The position numbers and the translations under genes are program-made. This document shows positions 42,523-48,679 of a DNA stretch of 48,679 nt, one piece after another (the stretch's first letter is position 1; each line of letters opens with the position of its first letter). Source of the DNA: Acidobacteriota bacterium. GTDB lineage: Bacteria; Acidobacteriota; Vicinamibacteria; Vicinamibacterales; CAVVIG01. The stretch lies in NCBI GenBank assembly GCA_023265175.1, contig JAHFUI010000011.1:1-48679 (forward strand), in the 5' to 3' direction. The notes under the pieces were generated by a model. It was not told the DNA's origin, searched no databases, and was given only the letters and a program-made list of their open reading frames with translations.

Positions 42523-43245
42523 TTATCCGATGCGCACGTCGGCCACGAGCGGCAGATGATCCGACGCGACCAGCGCGAGGCGCGTGCGCAGCAGCGACAC
42601 GTCGAGAATCTCCACACGCCCGGCGTAGTAGATGTGATCGAGATGGAGGATCGGGAAGACGCCCGGATAGGTTCGCCGCCGGACCAGATACTGTCGTAAG
42701 TCCACGCTATTGAGCTTCTCGCTGAGCAGCTTCGTCGTCAGCCCACGCATCCATTCATTGAAATCGCCGAGGACGAGTTTCGGTCCGCTCACGCGGTGAT
42801 CCGCGACGATGGCCGCCAGGCGCCGGGCCTGATGCCGGCGCTCGAGAAACGCCGTCCCGAGGTGCACGTTGTACAGATGCATGGTGCAGCCGTCGACCGA
42901 GACGTCGACGCGTTGAAGCCGGCGAGGCTCGCACCTCTTCCACGTGAGATCCTGCTCGGAATGCTGCACGATCGGGAATCGGCTCAGGACGACGTTGCCG
43001 AACTGATGGCCGCGGAGCTGTCGCGTCGGCGCCATGACCCATCCCATCCCGAGCGCCGCGCCGAGGCTTTCGGCGTGGCCGCCGGAGATCGCGCCCGGCC
43101 CGATGACTTCCTGCAGCGCCACGACGTCGGCACCGACCGCGCGGAGGACGTCCGCGATGCGATCGGGACGCGTTCGCCCGTCGAGTCCGCGGCAGCGATG
43201 GATGTTGTACGTGACGATCCGCAGCTGACGGGTGTTCGAGGTCAC
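42523..43245 (-). CDS. Endonuclease/exonuclease/phosphatase-family hydrolase
   Basis: The 240-residue EEP protein reads RIVTYNIHRCRGLDGRTRPD, VGADVVALQEVIG (metal Glu), HLYNVHLGTAF, LVLGDFNEWMRG (GDFN), and LHLDHIYYAG with final SDHLPLVADV (SDH). These are the full set of motifs for a Mg2+-dependent phosphodiesterase or phosphatase acting on lipid, sugar or nucleic acid phosphates. GTG 43245 is the start; the divergent small zinc-ribbon gene starts 80 bp away. Confidence 0.9.
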   Translation of the reverse strand: MTSNTRQLRIVTYNIHRCRGLDGRTRPDRIADVLRAVGADVVALQEVIGPGAISGGHAESLGAALGMGWVMAPTRQLRGHQFGNVVLSRFPIVQHSEQDLTWKRCEPRRLQRVDVSVDGCTMHLYNVHLGTAFLERRHQARRLAAIVADHRVSGPKLVLGDFNEWMRGLTTKLLSEKLNSVDLRQYLVRRRTYPGVFPILHLDHIYYAGRVEILDVSLLRTRLALVASDHLPLVADVRIG

Positions 43246-43325
43246 TGCGGATATGATAATTCGTCGGAGTTGAAGAAGCAGTTCCAGGCGGGCGGCCTCG
43301 CCGGCGCGCTGAGGAGAACACAAGA

Positions 43326-43628
43326 ATGGCGCGACTCAAATCGGAGCTCGAAGTCATCTGTCCGTGCTGTCAGGCGATCCTCGTCATCGACACCAACCTC
43401 GGGCGCGTCGTCGGCCACGAGGAGCCCGAACGGGGGAACAAGCCGGAGCTGAGCGAGGCGCAGCGCATCCTGGCCGACGAAGCGGCGCGCCGCGAAGCGG
43501 TATTTCAGCAATCGGTCGAGTCTGAGAAAACGCGTGGCGACGCGTTGTCGCGACGCTTCGAAGAGGCGCTCAAGCAGGCCCGCAGCGAGCCGATTACAAA
43601 ACCCACGAGGGATTGGGACCTGGACTGA
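43326..43628 (+). CDS. Small protein with CPCC zinc motif and charged coil
   Basis: The 100-residue protein reads MARLKSELEVICPCCQAILV, then IDTNLGRVVGHEEPE. The second half is a charged coiled-coil-like helix (LADEAARREAVFQQS; RFEEALKQAR). The single CPCC could bind metal with another partner. It resembles small acidobacterial proteins of unknown function. Divergent from the EEP gene. Confidence 0.72.
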   Translation: MARLKSELEVICPCCQAILVIDTNLGRVVGHEEPERGNKPELSEAQRILADEAARREAVFQQSVESEKTRGDALSRRFEEALKQARSEPITKPTRDWDLD

Positions 43629-43639
43629 GATTGCCGACT

Positions 43640-44332
43640 TCAGATGAGGAATTCCGGCGGCACTTCTGTCCAGCGATCGCGGCCACGATAAAACAACGGC
43701 TTCTTGCCCGGGTACTGCGCGCGAAATGCCCGGTAGCGCGCGCGTAATCGATCCACGCGCCGATCGGACGACGCGATCGGAATGTGCGGGTGGTCGAGCA
43801 GCATGCGTTCCACCTTCCAGACGTTGGTGTCCGCCAGCCGCCAATCGTAGTTGCCCATCACGCGCAAGTCCACGACCGCATAGCCTGTGACCAGGCCCGT
43901 GAAGTCGATGTAGGGATCGGCATAGCTGAGGGCGAGCGCGCGGGGCGTGGCGAACACCGGCCTGCGGCCGTGCAGCCCCGGATCGCGCGAGCGGGCCACC
44001 GAGCCCCATCGCGTGCCGCGGCGGTAGACGAAGATCACGTGATCGAGCTGGTCAATGGATTCGAAGCTGAGAACCAGCGGTGGATATCCATGTTGCTCGA
44101 GCACGATCGCGGCGAACAGGGCGGCCTCGAGACAGTGCGCGCAGCCGTGGCGGACGACGCCGCGAAAGCTGCGCAGCGTGGCACGCCCTCCCGGCTCATT
44201 GTTGTAGGGCAGCCGGTTCAGGTATCGCTGCACCGCCAGCGGGGTTCGCAGTGTGGCAACCAGCCGCCGCTCGCGCGCGGAGAAAAAGGCGTCGGGAAAG
44301 ACTCCCGACCCCTTTTTCTTACCCCCCGACAA
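43640..44332 (-). CDS. Transglutaminase-like (papain-fold) protein
   Basis: A protein of about 230 residues with HGCAHCLEAALFAAIVLEQH (likely catalytic Cys before Leu-Glu-Ala) and SIDQLDHVIFVYRRG (His then aromatic), the Cys-His arrangement of transglutaminase-like proteins. Other features: PYIDFTGLVTGYAVVDLRV and a basic C-terminus. Substrate unknown. The start is uncertain: TTG 44332 begins with GGKKKGSG, encoded by the hairpin at 44283; a start after that element would remove about 15 residues. Confidence 0.68.
   Translation of the reverse strand: MSGGKKKGSGVFPDAFFSARERRLVATLRTPLAVQRYLNRLPYNNEPGGRATLRSFRGVVRHGCAHCLEAALFAAIVLEQHGYPPLVLSFESIDQLDHVIFVYRRGTRWGSVARSRDPGLHGRRPVFATPRALALSYADPYIDFTGLVTGYAVVDLRVMGNYDWRLADTNVWKVERMLLDHPHIPIASSDRRVDRLRARYRAFRAQYPGKKPLFYRGRDRWTEVPPEFLI
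44283..44317. repeat. Hairpin with A-run and T-run between SCO1 and transglutaminase-like genes
   Basis: AAAAAGGCGTCGGGA (44283-44297) pairs with TCCCGACCCCTTTTT-type sequence (44303-44317), with a single mismatch and a 5-base loop. It follows the SCO1 gene end on the minus strand and overlaps the start of the next gene. It could be a terminator-like element or a mobile repeat. Confidence 0.6.
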
Positions 44333-45191
44333 CGGGCTTGATGTCCGCGAGCGCCTGTTCCGGCGTCCACTCGTTGCCGATGTAAATCTTCACCAGCTTG
44401 CCGTCGGCGTCGATGATGGCCGTCCGAAGAGTGTGCGTGATGTCGCGCTGATCGTTCGGCGCGCGGGCGACGGAAAGGCCGAAGCGGGAGGCGAACCGAT
44501 CGATCTCGTCGCGGTCGCCGGTCAGAAAGGTCCACGTCTTCAGATCCGCGTCGAGCCTTTTCGCGTGTGCCTTCAGCACCGGCGGTGTGTCGACCAGCGG
44601 ATCGAAGCTCACGCTCACCAGGTGCACCCGTCCCTTCAACGCGGCGTCATCCTTCAGCGTCCTCTGGATTGCCGCGAAGTGCTGATCCATGAGCGGACAG
44701 AACGTCGGCATCGGGCATCGCGTGTAGATGAAGGTGAGAAGCACGGTCGTACCTTTGAACGAACGGAACGACCGCTTCCTGCCGTCTTGATCGACGAACG
44801 CGGTGTCCAGAACCGCCTCGCCCGGCTTCAGCAGCTCGAATCCCGAAGACGCTGACGGGGTGGGCGCTTCGGCAGGCGCTGCTGGCAGCGGCGCCTGGCC
44901 GACCTTCTTGACGTCCGTGAGGTACGCGTTGTTCGACCGCACGATCAATCTCGCGGCGACCAGGTCGCCCGGCACGATACCCTCGAGCTGTTTCGGATCA
45001 TGCACGGTGTACGGCATCGTCATCGCCGCCATGAAGCCTTTGATCGCCTGATGGTTGATCGTGGCCTGCTGATGGTTCGGCGCGATGGACAGAACCTGGC
45101 CTTGCAGCGTGTACTCCCGCTGGTCCGATTTGTTCGCGCACGCCGCGCTCAGGACGGCGACGCACACGCAGAACATGAAACATGCGCGCAT
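44319..45191 (-). CDS. CusF-like / SCO1 fusion lipoprotein
   Basis: The 290-residue lipoprotein (lipobox VLSAAC, Cys18) has an N-terminal CusF-like copper-binding segment to ~95 (INHQAIKGFMAAMTMPYTVH, with Met/His ligands). A Pro/Ala linker follows to ~120, then a SCO1/SenC thioredoxin-fold domain. The SCO metal site is TRCPMPTFCPLMD: two Cys spaced C-x5-C rather than the usual CxxxC, with the distal His in DITHTLRTAI. SCO proteins deliver copper to cytochrome oxidase CuA. The gene probably reads with the next genes on the minus strand. Confidence 0.85.
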   Translation of the reverse strand: MRACFMFCVCVAVLSAACANKSDQREYTLQGQVLSIAPNHQQATINHQAIKGFMAAMTMPYTVHDPKQLEGIVPGDLVAARLIVRSNNAYLTDVKKVGQAPLPAAPAEAPTPSASSGFELLKPGEAVLDTAFVDQDGRKRSFRSFKGTTVLLTFIYTRCPMPTFCPLMDQHFAAIQRTLKDDAALKGRVHLVSVSFDPLVDTPPVLKAHAKRLDADLKTWTFLTGDRDEIDRFASRFGLSVARAPNDQRDITHTLRTAIIDADGKLVKIYIGNEWTPEQALADIKPVVGG

Positions 45192-45200
45192 AGGTATAGT

Positions 45201-45319
45201 CTACAGTCGCCAGTCGCCAGTCGCCAGTCGCCAGTCGGCAGTCGCCAGTCGGGAGTCGCCAGTCGAGCGGGCTCCCATCGGCTTGACGACGGACTGGCGA
45301 CTGGTGACTGGAGATTGAG
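45201..45319. repeat. CAGTCGC 7-bp array with inverted copy
   Basis: CAGTCGC units (with CAGTCGG and GAGTCGC variants) repeat with period seven from 45204 to about 45265. After a linker an inverted tail reads GACTGGCGACTGGTGACTG then GAGATTGAGGACTG. The tail ends directly before the DUF72 ATG and may supply its ribosome binding site (GAGG). Confidence 0.85.
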
Positions 45320-45325
45320 GACTGC

Positions 45326-46033
45326 ATGATTTGGATCGGCACGTCCGGCTACAACTACCCGGAATGGAAGGGGAGCTTCTATCCCGCGGATCTTCCCGCG
45401 GCGAAGATGCTGCCGTACTACGCCGCGCGGTTTCCGACCGTCGAGATCAACTACACGTTCTACCGCATGCCGAACGAGAAGCTCGTCGGCGGCTGGGCGG
45501 CGCGGACGCCGTCGCCATACAAGCTCACGCTCAAGGCGCCTCGGCGCATCACCCATGACAGCCGATTGAAGAATTGCGGAGAGCTCGTGAAGGCCATTTG
45601 CGGCGTCGCCGGCACGCTCGGCGACAAGCTCGGCGCGTTGCTGTTCCAGTTGCCGCCGAGCGCGAAGAAGGACGTCCCGCTGTTCGACGCGTTTCTCGAG
45701 GACCTGCCGCCGAAGGTGCAGGCCGCGTTCGAGTTTCGCCATCCGTCGTGGCTCGACGAGGAGATCTTCGAGCGGTTGGCGATCCGCAATCTCGCGTTGT
45801 GCGTGGCCGACAGCGGGAAGATGTCGACGCCGGTGCGGGTGACGGCGGACTACGCCTACTTCCGGCTCCGCGATGAAGGCTACACGGCCGGCGACATCGC
45901 CCGGTGGGCTGAGACCATCGCGCGCGAGACGAGCGCGTGCCGGGATGTGTTCGTGTACTTCAAGCACGAAGAGGAGGGGAAGGGGCCCGAGCTCGCGCGA
46001 ATGCTCATCGAGATGCTCGAAAAGCAGAAGTAA
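45326..46033 (+). CDS. DUF72 protein
   Basis: The 235-residue protein opens MIWIGTSGYNYPEWKGSFYP, the DUF72 signature. It continues with TVEINYTFYRMPN, LLFQLPPSAKKDVP, FEFRHPSWLDEEIF and YFRLRDEG. The family has a TIM-barrel-like fold, and its biochemical function is not established. ATG 45326 lies 6 bp after the repeat tail. Confidence 0.92.
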   Translation: MIWIGTSGYNYPEWKGSFYPADLPAAKMLPYYAARFPTVEINYTFYRMPNEKLVGGWAARTPSPYKLTLKAPRRITHDSRLKNCGELVKAICGVAGTLGDKLGALLFQLPPSAKKDVPLFDAFLEDLPPKVQAAFEFRHPSWLDEEIFERLAIRNLALCVADSGKMSTPVRVTADYAYFRLRDEGYTAGDIARWAETIARETSACRDVFVYFKHEEEGKGPELARMLIEMLEKQK

Positions 46034-46043
46034 GACGACAGGT

Positions 46044-47036
46044 CTAAGTTTCGCCTTTTGACTTTTGCCTTTCGACGAAGTCCACGACCTGCCCCTCCGC
46101 CCAGTATCCATCGTCTTCTCCTGATGGCGGTCCGACGAACCCACAGTGCCCGCCGTGCTTGCACGCGAACAGCGTGATGTGTGGATTGCCGGTGACCTTC
46201 GGGTCGTGAAAGGGCTGCGAGGGGACGAACGGATCGTCTTCAGCCGTGATGATCAAGGCCGGTACGCGGACGCGATCGATCACGCGCATCGCGCTGGCGC
46301 GATGGTAATAATCCTCGGCATCCTTGAAGCCGAAGTGCGGCGCCGTGTAGGCCTCGTCGAAATCGCGCACCGTCCGAATCCGCCCGAGCTTCGTCAGGTC
46401 GAACCGGCCCGGCCAGAATCGCTCCTTCCGGCGCATCCGGTTCTTGAGATCTCTGACGAAGTTCCATTGATACAAGAGATTCTCCGGTCGTTCGAGCGCG
46501 CGAACGCATTCGCTGATCTCGACGATCGGCGAGACCGCGCAAAACGCCTTCAAGGCCGGTGGGGCGGCGTCCGCGTACTCGCCGGCAAGCTTCAGCGCCA
46601 GATTGCCGCCGAGCGAATAGCCGGCGACGCCGATGGCCGGCAATCCGTCGACCGCGATCAATTCCTCGACCACATGTCGGACGTCCGACGTGAGGCCGGA
46701 ATGAAAGAGGCCGGCCGACAGCTGCTCCGTGTTGCCGCAGTTGCGCTGGTTCAGCCGTACGACGTTCATCCCGCGCGCGACGGCCTTTGTCGCAATGCCA
46801 CGCATGTAGTGCGCATCGCTCGATCCGTTGAGGCCGTGCAAGACCACGATCGTGGCGTGTTCCCAGGGTGCCTTGAGCCAGTCGCAGTGCGCCAGCACGC
46901 GCGCGTCGTGGTCGACGTCGAAATAGCGGAGGGTCGGCGGCGGAAGACGGGGGAAGTCGCGCGGATTGCCCCAGCCGAAAAGCGTCATTCTGTGCCCGCT
47001 CCGGAGAGACGGGCGGGCGTCGAACGGATCCGTCAT
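46044..47036 (-). CDS. YheT-like alpha/beta hydrolase
   Basis: The 330-residue alpha/beta-hydrolase reads TIVVLHGLNGSSDAHYMRGI (oxyanion region), VGVAGYSLGGNLALKLAG-type nucleophile elbow (GYSLGGN), ITAEDDPFVPSQPF (acid) and HITLFACKHGGHCGFVG (His). This is the UPF0017/YheT group, esterases or hydrolases of unknown substrate. ATG 47036 starts MTDPFDARPS; a later start at MTLFGWGNPRDFP is possible. Upstream codons belong to the 47040 repeat. Confidence 0.9.
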   Translation of the reverse strand: MTDPFDARPSLRSGHRMTLFGWGNPRDFPRLPPPTLRYFDVDHDARVLAHCDWLKAPWEHATIVVLHGLNGSSDAHYMRGIATKAVARGMNVVRLNQRNCGNTEQLSAGLFHSGLTSDVRHVVEELIAVDGLPAIGVAGYSLGGNLALKLAGEYADAAPPALKAFCAVSPIVEISECVRALERPENLLYQWNFVRDLKNRMRRKERFWPGRFDLTKLGRIRTVRDFDEAYTAPHFGFKDAEDYYHRASAMRVIDRVRVPALIITAEDDPFVPSQPFHDPKVTGNPHITLFACKHGGHCGFVGPPSGEDDGYWAEGQVVDFVERQKSKGET

Positions 47037-47039
47037 CTG

Positions 47040-47073
47040 ACAATCTGCAATCTGCAATCTCCAATCTGCACTG
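47040..47073. repeat. GCAATCT 7-bp array
   Basis: CAATCTGCAATCTGCAATCT then CCAATCTGCACTG repeats with period seven, upstream of the YheT-like gene and downstream of LemA. Similar to the array at 9313-9362. Confidence 0.8.
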
Positions 47074-47170
47074 TTCTGACCTTCATCCGCGGTGGGGCCG
47101 TCAATCGCAGGCGCCGGGATGTCGTTCAAGCGCAGGTAGACGCTGAGCTGACCGCCATCGCGCACCCGCG

Positions 47171-47743
47171 CTACGACGGTCTGAAATTGACCTTCGGAAC
47201 CTGTTTGGCCTCGGGTGGCGCCTGGAAGAATGGATATTCCTTGAACCCGAACATTTTCGCCGTCACGTTCGCCGGAAATTGGCGCCGCGCCGTGTTGTAT
47301 TCCTGAATGCGGTCGTTGTACCGCATGCGCTCCACCGCGATGCGGTTCTCGGTGCCCGACAGCTCGTCCATCAGACGATTGAACTGTTCGTTCGCGCGCA
47401 ACTGCGGGTAGTTCTCCACGATCGCCAGCAACCGTCCCAGCGCCGTCGTCTGCTGATTGGCGGCCTGAATCGTCTCTTCAGGCGACTTCGCCGCGAGCAG
47501 CCTGGAGCGAGACTCGGCGATATCTTTGTAGACGCCTTCTTCGTGCGCGGCGTACCCCTTGACCGTCTCGACGAGATTGGGGATCAGGTCGTTGCGCCGC
47601 TGCAGCTGATTTTCCACCTGCGCCCATTGCGCTTTGATCGCTTCTTCCTGGCCGACGAATTTGTTGTAGGAACAGCCCGTCAGCGGCAGCGTCGCGAGCG
47701 CGACCACGACGAGCCGAGCCATCGTTCCGCGTGTCATATGCAT
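47171..47743 (-). CDS. LemA-family lipoprotein
   Basis: The 190-residue protein has lipobox LPLTGC (Cys near residue 24). It continues YNKFVGQEEAIKAQWAQVEN, LQRRNDLIPNLVETVKGYA, NYPQLRANEQFNRLMDELSG, TENRIAVERMRYNDRIQEYN and FPANVTAKMFGF, all diagnostic LemA segments. It forms a coiled-coil protein at the membrane; function uncertain. ATG 47743 is chosen because AAAGGG precedes it by 6 bases, whereas the first ATG at 47761 has none well placed. The TPM-domain gene upstream on the same strand is a frequent LemA neighbour. Confidence 0.93.
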   Translation of the reverse strand: MHMTRGTMARLVVVALATLPLTGCSYNKFVGQEEAIKAQWAQVENQLQRRNDLIPNLVETVKGYAAHEEGVYKDIAESRSRLLAAKSPEETIQAANQQTTALGRLLAIVENYPQLRANEQFNRLMDELSGTENRIAVERMRYNDRIQEYNTARRQFPANVTAKMFGFKEYPFFQAPPEAKQVPKVNFRPS

Positions 47744-47764
47744 GGGCGACCCTTTGTTCATTCC

Positions 47765-47791
47765 TAATTGTAAATTGTAAATTGTAAATTG
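47765..47791. repeat. TAAATTG 7-bp array
   Basis: TAATTG then TAAATTG three times in exact period seven, in the short gap between LemA and the TPM gene. Confidence 0.85.
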
Positions 47792-47803
47792 CCCCGCCCC
47801 GCC

Positions 47804-48619
47804 TCACCAGCTCCCTCCGCCGCCGCCGCCGCCGCTCGACCCGCCGCCGAATCCGCCAAAACCGCCGCCGAACCCGCCGCCACCGCCTCCAAAGCCGCCG
47901 CCGCCGAATGGTCCCACGCCGCTCGACCACCCGCTCCATCCGCTCCGGCCCCAACGCCTGAGCCCAGGGCCGGGGCGTTGTCGCGTCCGGCTGATGATGA
48001 GCAGCGCGATGAAGACCAGAATGAAGACCGTCGGTCCGAAGGGCAGGCTGCCCGCAGGTGATTGTTCCTCGCGGGGCACGCGCACGCCGTTAAGCGTGAC
48101 GTTCCGCCCCTGCGCGATGCGACCGATGATCCGCTCGGCGCCGATGCGCAGGCCGTCTCCGTACCGACCCTCGCGGAATTCCGGGACCATGTCGAGACGG
48201 CTGGTCTCACCCGCGAAACCATCGGTAATCCACTGCTCGAGCACGTAGCCGACTTCGATCCAGACCTTCCGCTCCTTCACGGCCAACAGGATCAGCAGTC
48301 CGTTGTCCTTGCCCTTCTCGCCGATGCCGCGCCCCTGGTTTTCGAACAGCTTGTTCGCGTACTCACGGATGCCGGCGTACGGCTCGATCGTCGGCACGGT
48401 CGCGACGATGACGACGTCGCCGGTCGCCGCTTTCAAGGTGCGGATCATCCGGTCGATCTCCGCCACGTTCGTTTGATCGATCACACGCGCGAAGTCGTTG
48501 ACCGGTTGCGTCAGCTCGGGAAGACTCGCGTCTTTCGATTGAAGCGCGGCTTCGAGGGTCCGGCTCGAGGCCAGGCTGAGGCCGACCCCCACGAGCACTA
48601 CGAGGATTGTGTAGGGCAC
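47804..48619 (-). CDS. TPM-domain (YgcG-like) membrane protein with Gly-rich tail
   Basis: The 271-residue protein has a signal/anchor (TILVVLVGVGLSLASS) and a TPM domain ~35-170 (VNDFARVIDQTNVAEIDRMI; GDVVIVATVPTIEPYAGIRE; NGLLILLAVKERKVWIEVGY). A second TM segment (TVFILVFIALLIIS) lies near 198-212, and a long Gly-rich tail ends GGGGGSW. TPM proteins are periplasmic; the fold resembles phosphatases and the role is unclear. GTG 48619 is the start. Often encoded beside LemA, as here. Confidence 0.9.
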   Translation of the reverse strand: MPYTILVVLVGVGLSLASSRTLEAALQSKDASLPELTQPVNDFARVIDQTNVAEIDRMIRTLKAATGDVVIVATVPTIEPYAGIREYANKLFENQGRGIGEKGKDNGLLILLAVKERKVWIEVGYVLEQWITDGFAGETSRLDMVPEFREGRYGDGLRIGAERIIGRIAQGRNVTLNGVRVPREEQSPAGSLPFGPTVFILVFIALLIISRTRQRPGPGLRRWGRSGWSGWSSGVGPFGGGGFGGGGGGFGGGFGGFGGGSSGGGGGGGSW

Positions 48620-48624
48620 GCTCG

Positions 48625-48663
48625 CTAGGAGCCCGTCCGAGTAATGCCGAAACGGGCTCCTAG
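48625..48663. repeat. Perfect 12-bp inverted repeat at window end
   Basis: CTAGGAGCCCGT (48625-48636) and ACGGGCTCCTAG (48652-48663) are exact reverse complements separated by 15 bases. The hairpin lies just before the TPM-domain GTG on the minus strand and resembles REP-type elements. The downstream context is cut off by the window edge. Confidence 0.75.
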
Positions 48664-48679
48664 TAGGCGCGCTGCGCGC

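Noticed and set aside
45201-45265. Possible CRISPR array because of tandem direct repeats
   Set aside because: Units are 7 bp with no spacers, and no cas genes are present.

Overview
High-GC bacterial chromosome window that looks like Acidobacteriota, probably the Vicinamibacteria lineage. This is inferred from an Oar-like TonB-dependent receptor beside a remnant of an ADOP-type permease, a homodimeric-type pyruvate dehydrogenase E1, a protease-propeller-barrel giant protein, and many short-period intergenic repeats. No rRNA, tRNA, CRISPR array or intact transposase gene was seen.

Layout. (1) Positions 1-7.6 kb are a decayed or badly sequenced accessory region: a DUF4097-like remnant, an ADOP permease N-terminal remnant, a TonB receptor with two frameshifts, a brnT toxin with two frameshifts before an intact brnA-like antitoxin, a methyltransferase, a truncated LolA-like gene facing a truncated chain-length-factor-like ketosynthase, and a catalytic ketosynthase with three frameshifts. 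(2) 7.6-13.9 kb: a YpdA-type flavoprotein, a MoxR ATPase / VWA / LON-substrate-binding operon, a GDPD-family phosphodiesterase and a family 5 uracil-DNA glycosylase. (3) 14.0-19.8 kb: aceE, aceF and lipA, the pyruvate dehydrogenase core plus lipoyl synthase. (4) 20-26.7 kb: an UPF0173 metal hydrolase, an aldehyde dehydrogenase, an HI0933 flavoprotein, an unknown zinc-ribbon protein, and an NRAMP-related transporter paired with a soluble MgtE-N/CBS protein, probably a magnesium system. (5) 27-32.6 kb: a class II-type cytochrome c (frameshifted) and a tightly coupled operon of beta-barrel protein, cupredoxin-like protein, histidine kinase and NtrC-type regulator. (6) 32.8-34.2 kb: seven-iron ferredoxin, nuoB and nuoI without other Complex I genes. 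(7) 34.3-39.6 kb: TPR-retropepsin-like protein, hotdog thioesterase and a zincin-TolB-BamA-like protein. (8) 40.1-42.4 kb: ECF sigma factor, zinc anti-sigma factor and TlpA-like thioredoxin. (9) 42.5-48.6 kb: EEP hydrolase, transglutaminase-like protein, CusF-SCO1 fusion, DUF72 protein, YheT-like hydrolase, LemA and a TPM-domain protein.

The most unusual feature is a dense set of dispersed repeats: at least seven arrays with 7-bp periodicity and different unit sequences, an 8-bp CACGAA family, a 9-bp family, and REP-like palindromes. Several arrays are followed by their own inverted copy. Some supply stop codons, and others run in frame through the VWA protein, the E2 subunit, the histidine kinase and the cupredoxin leader. 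Together with nine frameshifts that all fit loss of one or two bases (eight of them before 7.6 kb), these are the main points to check.
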